DNA of 64,000 nt, taken from assembly GCA_022457065.1 (NCBI GenBank), contig JAJGBQ010000001.1:5456001-5520000 (forward strand), written 5' to 3'. This document shows, in pieces, positions 1 to 11,300 of the stretch. How positions within the stretch are numbered: position 1 is the stretch's first letter; each line of letters opens with the position of its first letter. The notes below the pieces were generated by a model. The model was given only the letters and a program-made list of their open reading frames with translations, searched no databases and was not told the DNA's origin. The stretch is from Curvularia sp. ZM96 (Eukaryota > Ascomycota > Dothideomycetes > Pleosporales > Pleosporaceae). A program made the translations under genes and the position numbers.

Positions 1-118
1 GTCGCGAAAGCACGTGCAGCACCCTATGACATCACGGCCACTCCGTATAGATGCTCTCGATAGGTGCGCCGTAACGTTCAATATGACAACGGTCTGAATG
101 GATAAGTTCTAAATCCAC

Positions 119-1798
119 TCAACCCGTTGCGCTCCTAATATCCGTTAATTTTACGAGTAAAGCAGTTTTTTCCCAGGTATTATATGCTTTCAGTCCCTCG
201 AACTCCCCCTTGGGATCCCACAGCTTTCCACCACCCTCTGCAAACTCAACATCAAAATTCCATAAGAAAGCCGCTAGGATTAGTCTCAGCTCCAAATATG
301 TGAGATTTCTACCAATGCAACCTCTTGGCCCCACTGAAAACGGCTGTGCAGCCTTCCGCACGTCACGGCTAAACTTGCCCTTGGCGTCCGGTGTATCAAG
401 GAACCGCTCTGGAATGAATGTGTCGGGTTCGACGAAGTTCAAGGCTGAGTGCGAAGCCCCCCATTGAGAAACAGCAACAGCGGTGTTTTCAGGAACGAGG
501 TGCCCGTCGATGAGCGACCCGCCTTTGGGCACAGTGCGCAGGAGGCCGACTGGGACTGGGGGAAAGATGCGGAGGCCTTCCTCAATGCAAGCATTCATGT
601 AGGGTAATCTGCTAAGGACATGCATGTTGATGTCATCCTCGGTCTTGCACGCTCCTCTGATCTCGTCCTTCAGCTTTTTGAAAACTTCCGGATTGCGCAA
701 CAAGTAATTGAGCAGTCCGCAGAGCTCGGTGGCTGTTGTCTCGCTGCCTGCAACGATGAAGAGAGCTGCGTTCATGATGACTTCGTCATCACTAACTTCG
801 TTCTTCTTTTCCCGCTGCTTCATGATATACCAGATGAAGTCACGGTGTTCAGTCTTCAAGTTCATCCTCCTGACAGTCTTCTCCGTAGAGTTATGCAAGT
901 GACGCAAGCGACGTTCGCGGACCACACTCGGAACACACCACATGAGGAACTTTTGCATCAGGGATCCGGGTTTGGCGAAACGGCGGGTAGCTTGTTCAAT
1001 CGCGCCAGATTTGATGGATTCGTAGATGAGCACGACCCAGTTTGCTGACTCAGAACCTTCACCTGGAATACTGTTCAGCTGCCGAACTTTCAAACATCTC
1101 CAGTTGAGCGTAGAGATGCAAGCAGAAAACCGTACCTTCTCGAAGACATCCAAACGGCTCGCCAAAACTCAAATCTCCAATGATATCAAACGTGCAAAAA
1201 TTGAACCACGACACCATATTCGCTGGTTCGCCCCGTTGTGCCAATTCCCGCAATCGCTGGACAAACAATTTCACGTAGCCCTTGAGAATCGGCTCTTGCT
1301 CCATAAGCGCCTGTTTGGAAAATGCATGAGCCAATGCTCTCCTCTGCCGAGCATGCTGATCACTTGGTGACATGGTTAAGTTCGTGGCTCCAGGAATGGC
1401 TTCTATGGCGCCAACGTGGATGGGATCCTTTTCCATGTTGGCCTGACCGATACGGTGGCCGTAGATGTCATCCCACGCTTTTGCTGTGTTGAAAGAAAGC
1501 TCATTGGGCATAACGCGTACAACAGGGCCATACTTGTCATGGTGGCGTTTGTACTCAAAAGCAATGCGACCGCGAAGGAGAGATATGATGGAAGGTATAG
1601 GCGAGATGCGCCAGAGTAGTGGTCCAGGATATTTGGCAAGAGGGTGAAGTGTGAGATTGTAGATTGCTGTGAAGACGAAGTATGCGATGAGCTGAAGTTG
1701 TCAATTCACATATTTTTAGCTGATCGGAAGAATTGACATACAGCAACTGGCGTCCATATCGCAACCTGGCGAAGACGCTCTTCGTCTATGATTCCCAT
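119..1798 (-). CDS. cytochrome P450 monooxygenase, three exons
   Basis: Predicted heme-thiolate monooxygenase of about 518 residues, the usual length for a fungal microsomal P450. The exons are 1742-1798, 1136-1691 and 119-1062. Both introns (1692-1741 and 1063-1135) are GT-AG and keep frame. In order I see an N-terminal hydrophobic anchor, a proline-rich hinge (HPLAKYPGPLL), the I-helix AGSETT, the ExxR motif in EEGLR, PERF in the K-to-L region, and the heme loop FSVGPRGCIGRNL with the ligand Cys near residue 453. The start at 1798 places the anchor at the very N-terminus; the frame stays open upstream, so a longer form cannot be excluded. The wording around the I-helix and heme loop resembles the CYP65-like group that includes trichothecene hydroxylases, which is inference. 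The substrate is unknown. It lies at the left window edge, next to other redox and hydrolase genes on the same strand. Confidence 0.93.
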
Positions 1799-2506
1799 TG
1801 TAGACTCTGGGATCAGTGCACAGCCTCGAAACGTAAATGATGCTGGCCCCAACAAGAACACAATACGAGGACGCGACGGCGAAACGGCAAGTCCAGACAA
1901 ATATACCGACCCCTACTCGTTTCCTGGGCTCATGACACTCTAAGCACTAAAAATTGCAGGGACTGTCGCCCCTTCGTCGAGCTTGCAACAGCCAAAACAT
2001 GTCCGACTTGAGATTATCGATATGCAGGATAGTGAGGAAACTTGCCTAACTCATCACAAGCTGATCGTTATCGGTCGACTAGGCTGTTTCAAACATGGGG
2101 ATAATGTTTCACAGCATGAAGTGATTAGTGGTATACTCCTTGTGTTATATTGCCGGTAGCTTAATAATCGCTCATGGTGTTGGAAAAGGGCAAGACGAGG
2201 CTGGAAATACTTTAGCGCCATGCGGTATGGAAACGGACGGACCCCGCAGTGCGAATGCAGAGCCCCGCGTAAGAAGCCCGCTACATGAGTAGGTCGAAGT
2301 CGATTCGTGCGCTTGCCTCGGATAGCAAGATCCGAGTCGCAGTCATATTACAGCATGGTTCGATCCAAGAATCGCAAGTTGCCCAACTCGTGCATATGTC
2401 AAACAAGAGTGGGTGAAGCATCATAGAGAATCCGCTGGTCCGTCCACATGCTCGAGAGATGGGGGTTCATAGAACGCTTTGCTAAAACTCCATTATTCAA
2501 GCATTA
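1799..2506. other. intergenic, P450 promoter side
   Basis: These 708 bases lie between the P450 start and the stop of the SGNH hydrolase. They serve as the P450 promoter and the hydrolase 3' region. I see no convincing coding frame, tRNA or long repeat. Confidence 0.6.
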
Positions 2507-3578
2507 CTATGATTGAATGGCGACAGGCGGCGTTATCAAGCCATCTCTGCTTACAGCTTTGATAGCCTCAACCCAGATCATTGCCATGTGCCAGTAACCA
2601 GCATAGGATCTACCACGATTAGCATCGTACTGATGTGATCCTGACGCAGAAAACTTACGGGTGAAGGTCATCAGCTAGTTCTTCAGTTCCCACTACACTA
2701 TGATCTACGACTCTGATCTTGAACCCTTTCTTCGCTCTCTCTTCTACAATTTTTGGCACCGCATCGTTATATGATCTGATTCTGTCGTTCGTCTGTTGCT
2801 TCCGTGCTTGTATGAGTTTCGCAACAAGTACTACAGCATCCGGGCACATCTCCAAGACACCATCTAGCAGGTTCCCCAACTGCTTTGGGGCATTGTTCCA
2901 CGTTTCACTGTCCGAGCGATCCAGGTCAGTCGTGCCCGCATGCACCAATACAATGTTCGGTCGCATTTCCAGCCCTTTCTTCATAGCAGCTATTATCTCG
3001 CCAATAGTAGCATTAACATGGCCTTCATTTTCATTGTCAAACATGAGCCCCGAGTGCTGCGTACCAACCTGAGATTGGGTCAGCTAAACTAACACTCCAT
3101 CCCCTGATGCGACATTTTTAGGAAAACACACCAGGTCAACCGACTGATAAAATGCCCAAGTGAGCTCATGTAGCATCTGAGCACGGTACCCGTTCGTGCC
3201 CTCTTCCTGCTTTTCGGGATGCCACCCCCATGTGATCGAGTCGCCAAGCGGAAGTATACGAAGAGGAATGCGAAGGTCTGCGTGAGGTTTGCGGCGTAAG
3301 CCGAGAAGGAGAGAGATCACTAAGGGTTCGGTTAGCAGACATGAGAGGCCAGAGGTTGAATTGAGCGCAAGCGATGTGAACGAACAATATAGACTTGCGA
3401 TTCTGGTTTTCTTTGAGAGTCGCGTCTTGGACTTGTGTCATGCGAGAATGGGGAGGGGGACTGGATCGGATCAATCGCGAGAGAAGAGAAGTCAGGACAT
3501 ACGCAGGAAGAAGGCACCGGCTATCGCGATGCCTCTCAGAGCCGTCCTGTATCGCGGACCTCCCAATATTGGGATCAT
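2507..3578 (-). CDS. SGNH/GDSL-type hydrolase with N-terminal signal anchor, four exons
   Basis: Predicted esterase/lipase-fold hydrolase of 258 residues. The exons are 3503-3578, 3132-3319, 2659-3068 and 2507-2609. Introns are GT-AG; the first ends with a TGCTAAC branch site plus CTTAG, and the last contains TGCTAATC. Block I is GDSITWGW (catalytic Ser), the block III equivalent is HAGTTDL, and block V is DDLHP (catalytic Asp and His). The first exon starts in an ideal CACCATG context. It joins to a Leu-rich stretch, giving a signal peptide or membrane anchor (about residues 15-33), so a secreted or membrane-facing enzyme is likely. The family covers carbohydrate esterases, acetylesterases and lipases, and the substrate cannot be read from sequence. 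It is co-oriented with the P450 downstream and the reductase upstream. Confidence 0.85.
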
Positions 3579-3956
3579 GGTGGCGCATCTAGAGTATTCA
3601 TCTGTTGTGGTCTTGAATGCCTCGTGTTACCGTGGCCGAGGCCGCGTGGCTGACTGGACTCCTGATTGTTCAACTCTCGGGCACGTCATAGCGCCATCTG
3701 GAACAAGGGGCTCAATGCTACGGTAAGCCAGAGTAGCTAGCCTAGCGTTTCGTATCACAAACATATCTGCCTGTGTATTGTATGTCTGGGAAAGTGTGTA
3801 GGAGAGTATGAAAAGAAAATGCGCATCAACTGGCGCGTGTTGTGTACCTCGCGCAGGGTCCCGCTAGTTACGCTACCTAATCAGGGCACGAAGTTGGGGA
3901 CCGTCGACTAAGGAATGCCCCCAAAACACTGGGTAGCAAATCTCATCTAACCTATA
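3579..3956. other. intergenic
   Basis: Promoter of the SGNH hydrolase and 3' flank of the PRISE-like gene. Nothing else is recognisable. Confidence 0.5.
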
Positions 3957-5211
3957 CTACGGTATAACCTTGGCCTTTCTCATACGATCGAATGCTATGG
4001 TCCATGCGTCTTTCGTTCCTATCTCCTCTGTGTATCCAACTTTGTGCGAAGCCTCCATGCTCATCTGACGGTCGAAATCAAACATTGTCATGATGAAGTA
4101 CTACCTCGCATCAGCTTTGCTCTCCATTGTATTAACGTTCGGGAGACTTACTTGAAATCCTGGGTGCGTAATATCGCTATCAACACTACCCTGTTTGAGG
4201 TTATGTTCCGTCTCCAGTTCTTGCCATTGCTTCTTGTACGCATCGATGTATGCGCCGGGCTGGGGTGAACCCTCCTCAGGTCCAGTGCCTTTTAGACCAA
4301 AGTAATCGCAGATGATTGGCCATTTCCCACTCCAGCTGTCTTCTTGTCCGCCTACGTTGAAGCTCTGCGATGCAGTCTTTTCTGGATGCAATGAAGCGTG
4401 TATGGAAAAGCGCGCGACCATATCCTGCGGAGATTCATTGTACCTGTTCACCCACGACTTCTCGGTTCCAGGAAATGGACACTTTGCGCCATCGCCTTCG
4501 ACAAATCGATATAGGGAAAGGTACAAGGCCAGCGTCTGCGCCAGACAATAGGCATTGTTATTTGGTACGAAACCAATGATGTTGTCAGGCCGAACCTCAC
4601 ACCAATTCCACGTCTTTCCTTTTGATATGCGCTTTAGACAGTCGATCTGGTTGTAATAAAATAGCTGAGAGAGATACGGTTCAGGAATTGGTGGAAGTGT
4701 CTCCTTGAGTGGTAGCTCATTTGCGAACGGAAACTTGTCCAGCATTTGGCAGCCATAGATCTTAGTGCCAGTCGGAAGAACCACGTACGAGAGTTTAGGA
4801 GACAAACGGTCGATTGCAGTGACGGCGCGCTCCAGCATCGCTTCATTGGTCTTGCATTCAGAGTCAGGATCGTCTATTTGTTTGTATGCTGATTTCATTA
4901 ACCATGGTCATTGTTCGAGAAGCTCTGAACTTACAATAAAAGTATACTTGAGTCACTGTATGGACATCTTTGACCTTCTCCTTAATCTGCTTCTCCAGCT
5001 CTTCTTGAGTGCCTTTAATGAGGTCCACGCCTGATACAATTTGTAGTCTCGGGTCATCAGGCCAGAGCGACATTTCCCGTGTCAATGGCCGGTTTACCAT
5101 CGCCGTGACTTTAGAGAAAGTATCCTTGGACGGATAGTCATTGAGGATAGCATTGACAATAGCCCATCCTGAAATTCCAGAAGCGCCGTAAATAAGCGCA
5201 TGATTGCCCAT
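3957..5211 (-). CDS. PRISE-like NAD(P)H-dependent enone reductase (SDR superfamily)
   Basis: Predicted 385-residue short-chain dehydrogenase of the progesterone 5-beta-reductase/iridoid synthase-like (PRISE) family, which reduces activated C=C bonds with NADPH. The exons are 4935-5211, 4152-4888 and 3957-4100, with introns 4889-4934 and 4101-4151. The N-terminus has the dinucleotide motif GASGISG (residues 9-15). The family lysine region reads PTGTKIYG, the Tyr region reads FYYNQIDCL, and RPDNIIGFVPNN follows, as in fungal family members. The length matches the family (about 380-400). The last intron must be removed to reach the conserved C-terminal part, which ends at 3957. It sits head-to-tail with the SGNH hydrolase and a second SDR, so a shared pathway is possible but unproven. 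Substrate unknown. Confidence 0.88.
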
Positions 5212-5907
5212 CTTCGTTCAAACTAGGACAATTAGAGGCAGTAAACGAGATTCAGGTACTGGGGAGCTACTGATGACCGCTTTGCACAGCAATCAGTAAC
5301 GCAGCACATACGGGCTAGAGCCGATATATGTACCCTAAGCTAATCCCTCCAAACTGCAAGCAGGAAGCCCAATCAAATCGATGCGAGTAATCAAGGATCA
5401 CATCTGACTTGGCGTAAGACCACTGTTGCTGTATACAGCCAGGTCGGCTGCGGCGGAGAATAATATTCAGTAAGCCTGACGCCTCTCCCCCCCGCATCTT
5501 TAGACTACCATGACTCGCGAGACATTCCTTGTTTAAGATTATCACTGAATCGCTAGCTTATACGACGTGGAAAGAGCGATTATAGGTATTATGTACTAAA
5601 TATGGGTGTGTCAGCCTCGCTAAGTGAAAATGCAAGGAAACCCAAGAGATGATGACCCGCATGGGTCCCACACAAAGTGAATTGGCCCCCACCACAACTA
5701 CTCGTCCCGGCTGCACGTATAAAGCCTCCATGCCCACTAACATCGCGATGATGTTTTCCTTCCACTTCTCAAATGACTAAAAAATGGCTAATAGATTGTC
5801 CTCCTTGCAAGTAACTCCTCTTCACAAAAGTACTGTCTGTGGGAGTGATTTCCATACTTCTTATTCTTTTCTTGCTGGTCTGGTATCTACACCAAGAAAT
5901 TGACATA
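5212..5907. other. intergenic
   Basis: These 696 bases are the upstream region of the PRISE-like gene and the 3' flank of the next SDR. I see no credible gene or repeat. Confidence 0.55.
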
Positions 5908-6888
5908 CTATCCCACCCAGTCAATCTCCCTCTCATTCTGCCAGAAGGCACCCGTCTTCCCCTGAATATCTTGTATGGCCAACATAACCGGTGTTTGCGC
6001 ACCTTCATCAGGTGTCTTGGTCCCATTGCCTTTCGTCATATCCGTGTTCACATAGCCTGGACAGCAAGCATTAACCAGTACGCCCTTTCTTTTGTCCTTC
6101 ACTTGCTTGGCAAGTGCTTTCGTGGCTCCTATCAATCCCGCCTTGCTCACAGCATACCCTGCGCTAGGGAACCCAGCCTCCTTCTCTTTTCCGGCTTCAA
6201 CAGCAGCAGCGAAGTCTTTCATGATAGTCGTAACATCATCCTCCGTCTTGGATGCAAGGAAACGATTGCGGACTTCTTCCGAATACTTGTTTAGTTTGCC
6301 GGCCATGGAGGCTACATTTACGAGACGGCCAGTGGGCTTCAAAAGCGGGAGAAATTCGTGGCATGCTTCGAGTGTTTTGTAATAGTTGCACGTTAACGTG
6401 GTTTTCACGATATCCGCATCTGGAAATCACCGGTCAGCAACCATCTTGGGAATGACTCGATCCTAGCTGTTGACGTACTGAATCCGTCCATGGCGATGCC
6501 GGCGTTGTTGATGACAAAGTCGATGCCATCGCTATGTGCTTGCTTCAGGTGATCCGCGAGTGTCTTAATACTGTCGCTGCTCGTAATATCCAACAATTGG
6601 AACTTGATCTCCGACAGCCCGCCATCGGCTTTCAAGGCCTTTGCTTGCTTGAGCTGTGGATCTTGCTCAAGATTCTTCACGGCTGCTTCTCCCCTGCCCT
6701 GGTCGCGAGCAGTCAGATAGATCAGGAAGGGACCATTGTTCAGCGGCGACGTCGGGTATTGAAGCGCAAGCTGGCGCACAATAGCTAGGCCAATGCCCTG
6801 GAGAAATTAGTACAGGGTTATGCAAGAAGTAGGGAGCTATACGTACCTTATTGGCACCAGTAACAACTCCGACTCTGCTGTAAGACAT
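5908..6888 (-). CDS. carbonyl reductase-like short-chain dehydrogenase
   Basis: Predicted cytosolic NADPH-dependent carbonyl reductase (CBR1-like classical SDR) of 290 residues. The exons are 6847-6888, 6479-6797 and 5908-6419; both introns have GTACGT donors. The cofactor motif TGANKGIG is split by the first intron and restored exactly on splicing. NNAG follows, then the strand with the catalytic Ser (VNVASMAG), and YAVSK supplies the Tyr and Lys. The C-terminal CCPGYVNTDM is typical of CBR1 relatives. The long insert between Ser and Tyr (about 40 residues) is also a CBR feature. CBR-type enzymes reduce quinones, ketones and aldehydes; no specific substrate can be deduced. It is fourth in a run of co-oriented enzyme genes. 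Confidence 0.92.
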
Positions 6889-7207
6889 GTTCTCTGCTGT
6901 AATTCAATTGCTGAAGAGGGGAAAACAAATTGAAATAAATGCTACAGGTATGTCAGAACCTTTTTTTCACATTCAAGTCACAATACTAATCATGAATGGA
7001 AGGATTTCGGTGATCGGATTTAAGGGGATGGATGGATGGATACGTCACTAATCATGAGGTGGACCTTCCGACTGCCCCGCGCACTATGTTTGCTAGCGCT
7101 CATGCCACCATGATCGAGGTGTCTATTCCAAACGCGCCGAGTTTCTCTCCCTCATATTCTCCTTGCTAGCGGACGTCGCCACAGTGGTATCCAAACCTAG
7201 AAAGCAT
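6889..7207. promoter_or_regulatory. SDR promoter region with (GGAT)4 and CRE-like site
   Basis: A GGAT tetranucleotide is repeated four times at 7026-7041. It is followed by TACGTCA (7041-7047), a CRE-like bZIP half site about 155 bases upstream of the SDR start. Function is inference. Confidence 0.3.
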
Positions 7208-7887
7208 CTAGCACAAGCATGGCAGATGAATAGTCTGGAAATTACTGCACGTTTTTCCACTTGGTGCGTCGTTCCCCGTCTGCAAGTACAAGTCGTAATA
7301 CCCAGCATCTGTTGACGCGCACGCGAGGAAATTCAGCTCTGGGCAAAGAAACCAGATTAGTGACATGTCTCTAGATGGGCGAAGCTTTGAAGAATGGCAC
7401 CAGTCAGAATGAAGTTTACTTACGTCGGCCATAACTGCTTCCCTGTACCGTGATGATGGTATCCCCTTCTAGACCCCAGGCTGTTGTATCTCCCTTCGCT
7501 CCCCAGACCAGCGGTTTGTAACTCGTCGACGCCGAAGCAATGTTCAGATACTGGTTGGTTTTCTTCGATTGGATGGTGCCACCAATAGTAAACTCTTCAG
7601 CCGCAGACTCTGGACCAAGAACGGGTCTGGATGCTGGTCGGACGTTAGCCAGTCCAATTTTCGATAGATAAAGGAGTGTGAAATGGCGGGTAAGAAGAGA
7701 TACAGGTCCAAGGCAGAATATGCTTACCGTTCTTTGGACTGGCTTGGAGGTAAAGATGGTAGATTGGATCGCGCACGCCACGTATCTTGCCTACGGTCGC
7801 TGCTGCTGTTGTAGCGGCAGTGTTCTCCACAGGCGCCCCCAAAGTACCTTGTGCCAGTAGCAGAAGTGATGCGAAAAACGTCAGCAT
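7208..7887 (-). CDS. small secreted protein, 166 residues, unknown function
   Basis: I do not recognise this family. The exons are 7728-7887, 7424-7633 and 7208-7338, with introns 7634-7727 (GTAAGC; GGCTAAC branch; CAG) and 7339-7423 (GTAAGT; CAG). The product begins with a clear signal peptide (MLTFFASLLLLAQGTLGAP) and cleavage is likely after residue 18. The mature part is rich in Ala, Thr and Ser. It has two similar short stretches (YHLYLQ and YYDLYLQTG) that could mark repeated beta-strands of a trefoil-like fold, which is speculation. Four Cys lie in the last exon. Size and secretion make it an effector-like or cell-wall-associated candidate, but nothing shows either role. It follows the enzyme run on the same strand and may be unrelated. 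Confidence 0.72.
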
Positions 7888-8313
7888 GGTGACAGGCGAC
7901 TGGTATCTGACTGCAAAGTCTTGCTGACAGTATTACGGCTCAAATACATATTCCCATATGTCCATGTATTTCATGTTTTGGTCGCTCCTGAATTGCAATT
8001 TCGCGAATATATTAAGAGGTGTCACGCGTAGATACATTTACCAACGGATATTAGACACCCTTGTCATAGCACTACCCCGGGTGCCGGAACACGGAGCGGA
8101 TCATGCGAAGACGTAAAGTATATCATTCAATTGTGATGAATTTATTTTTACACATCTCAAAAATTGTATAAAGTAGTGAATCAGCTAGGCAAGGGGTATA
8201 AGGTAGATGGCATTCGCTATTGTACAGATGTTGGTGGAGGCACTTTTTGGTGCGGATATGAACGAGAAAGAGTAGAAGACACTCTGACTACCACCAAAAT
8301 CAAATATTTTGCT
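7888..8313. other. intergenic
   Basis: Promoter of the secreted protein gene and 3' flank of the SNF2-like gene. It is AT-rich near 8110-8180. No gene seen. Confidence 0.5.
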
Positions 8314-11300
8314 TCAGCCACTACCAAATATGCTGGGTATCGAAGCTACATTTGCTTGAGAAATACCGCCTTGAGAAATACCAACTTCAGTCGACCATCG
8401 TACGGGGAGCGTATCTGTATGCTCTGATGCCACATTATCACTGTTCGTGCCGTTCTTGGGTATTCTAGCCTTCTTCAAAGGCTTTTCCACAGCTTTGGTT
8501 TCTGTAGCACCGTAGCGATGATATTTGTGTCGGCCTGGACGTCCAAAGACCTTTTGCGAAGTTTTCAATAGCGCAAAGCTAGGCATGCCTTCACCTTCAT
8601 TTTCACGAATCGGCAGTATCTGCGCGTCTTGGATAATCTCTACAACACCTGCATCGTCTTCCAACTCTTTTGCTTCTTGATGATCGGCTCGCGACATCTT
8701 TTTCGCGCGATTGAAGATGGCATGCTCGATAGTATTTTCGAGTACCAAGGTCTCAACGAGTACCTCCTTTGTCTGACCTATCCGATGCGCTCGTTTGATT
8801 GCTTGAGCTTCTATATTGGGTCTGTTGATTGGGTTCACAATGAGTATGATACTCGCAGCATTTAGATTCAGCCCAAGAGCACCACAAGCGACATCAATCA
8901 ACAAGACACGTAAATCCGGATCCTCGGTGAATAGTCGCACATACTCAGATCGCAGGGTGTTATTTAGAGTCCTGGCGTAGATCCGGTGATTGACATACAT
9001 GAGCTCAAGGCATTGCGCTATGTAGAATGCTGCGTTGTCCCCGTCGTAGAAGATGATGATCTTTTCTGTAGCTTGATGCTGCATTACCTTGTCGAGCAAG
9101 TAGCTAAGCTTGGCAGATGTAGTACCTACTATACGAGCATTCTTGAGAGGTGAGCTTACGGGTAAATCCGCCGTTTCGTCCGCCAAAGTGAGCTTGCGTT
9201 TCTTTGGACGGACTGAAGGCGTAGTAAACACAAGCTCTTCAGCATTATCTTGCGTTTTGACTTCCGATGTTTTCTGAGGAGAATTCTTATTTGTCGTAAC
9301 AGAAGCCCGCCGACTCGTTGGTGGCTGTTGGCTGCTAACCAGTGATAATGGTACTCCGGTGTTCTTCAAAGGCGAGCTGGTGACCATTTTTTCACCATTA
9401 CCTTTGTTCCAGTCTTCTGTTTCTGCCATGGCTGTGACTTTAGCTTTAGCTTGAAGCCCTACAGTGTTAAGACCAACAGTGGGATCTTGTGCCAATATGT
9501 TGCTATCGACATGAAGCTGTCCTTCGATCAATTGTGTGGCGCCGATCATTGTGGGGTTTGTTGGGTGGCCGAGTGCAAAAATCTCCCGTGATTCTTTCGG
9601 CCAATCTTCGACAGCGAGAGCCACTTCATGCGCTCTGCTCAACGCCTTCCAACCTTCTGAAGCTGTTAACTTGGATACGACCTGACTGCTTTCCAATAGG
9701 GATTGCGCATCTTCGAGTGAACAATTTATTCCTTCTTTGGATAGGTACTTGCTGCTCGTTTCAAGTGTAGCGACGACATCGGCCAGACTAAATCCAGTCC
9801 ATGTAAAATTGGATTGGCGCAAATTTCTCATGAGGCTATGACGTGCCTTGACGCTATTCTTGTGGAAAAGGTAATCGACATCGGTCCGTTCGCTCGTGAT
9901 GGCATTCGCCCGAAGCACCTGGATGAAGAGATTGGCTGTCATCTTATCGTACCAGCACGGTTCTAGAAACACGACACGATGCCACATGGGAGGCAGGATT
10001 ATATCCCTCTCAACGTCCTCTGGCCGTGTCTTAACAACCAACCCCTCTAGTATCCGCAAGAAGCATGAAGAGAACCCAGAGTAAGTCTTCCGATATTGGT
10101 GCTCGTGACGATAGATGTATTCTTCCCAGTCGAGTTTCCTCTCTGAGCCATCACACCACGGTTGGACCATAAGAAAATTGGAGGCCAGCATTCCTATAGC
10201 TTTGGCAGCTTTGAGGTTATCAGGATCAAGGTTGAATGATTTCCTTCTCTGAACAGCGAGCTCGCGCTGCAGTACAGTATCGCTTTCTGTTTCTAAAGTA
10301 GACATATCGACTTCTACTCCGACCAGATTCTTTGCAGGTGCTGTGGATGAAGATCAGTTTTGTATACTCATGTTTCTTTGGCTTCACTTACTGCCCGATA
10401 TAACCCAGCGCCTCTCGGCTTCTATCTGTTTTGCGAACAACACAGCATTCGACATAGAACTGGAAAATGAGTGGCCTTCATCAATGATGATCCGCAACCA
10501 GTGGATCTTCTTGAGGGGCGATTCACAATGCTCATTGTCTTCATCGCAACTGCAATTGGGTGCATGGATTATCTGATTGGTCGTAAGACGCGTCTGTTCG
10601 TCGTGGGATTCCTGTTCGAACCGGTTGCGGGTAAACAAAACCAAGTCGAACTTCAACAGCTCAGAAGGTGCTGGTATCTTACTCCGAGATTGCATAGATT
10701 CCCCATCATGTGAAGTACTCTTGACCTTGCTACCACGTGCCGGTGTTGTATCCAGGACAAGAACTTTAAGACCACCTCGAATCACATGTTTCTCGATTTC
10801 TGATTGCCACTGATGCAAGAGGTTTCTTGGTACAACAACAATAGTAGCTGATGACAGTAAGAGCTGACGAGGTGGAGGTATTTTTGTGTTCCTGTTCATC
10901 CTGGGAGGCTCGGACGGGATCTCGTAGAAGGGGATGTTTCGATCAAGCGCGTTCCTGAATCTCGTCATGTCTCCTGCCCCGTTCGCTTCGGATTGTTCCA
11001 GAAAAGCTTTCGCGGGTACAGAGTAGCGTCCCAGGATAGAGGCTGCCATATCCGCTAGACTTCCAACGCGGTTGCGAATAGGCGTAGGTGGTCGGTAGAC
11101 TGCTGGTATTTGAGGCAAATGATGTTTAGTGGCCAAAATCACGGCTAGGCATATTATGGTTTTTCCTAGACCCATCGTCTCTGCTAAAATTCCTCCTCGG
11201 TTAGCCTCATAGTAACGAGGCTCTTGCAGGAAGGATCCATCTCGAGCACCAAAGTAAAACTTCTTGCCATCAGGGGATTTTCGCACCTCCAATCTCGGAT

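Noticed and set aside
2345..2380. GGTTCGATCC word resembling a tRNA T-loop
   Set aside because: The flanks do not form a T stem, acceptor stem or D arm.
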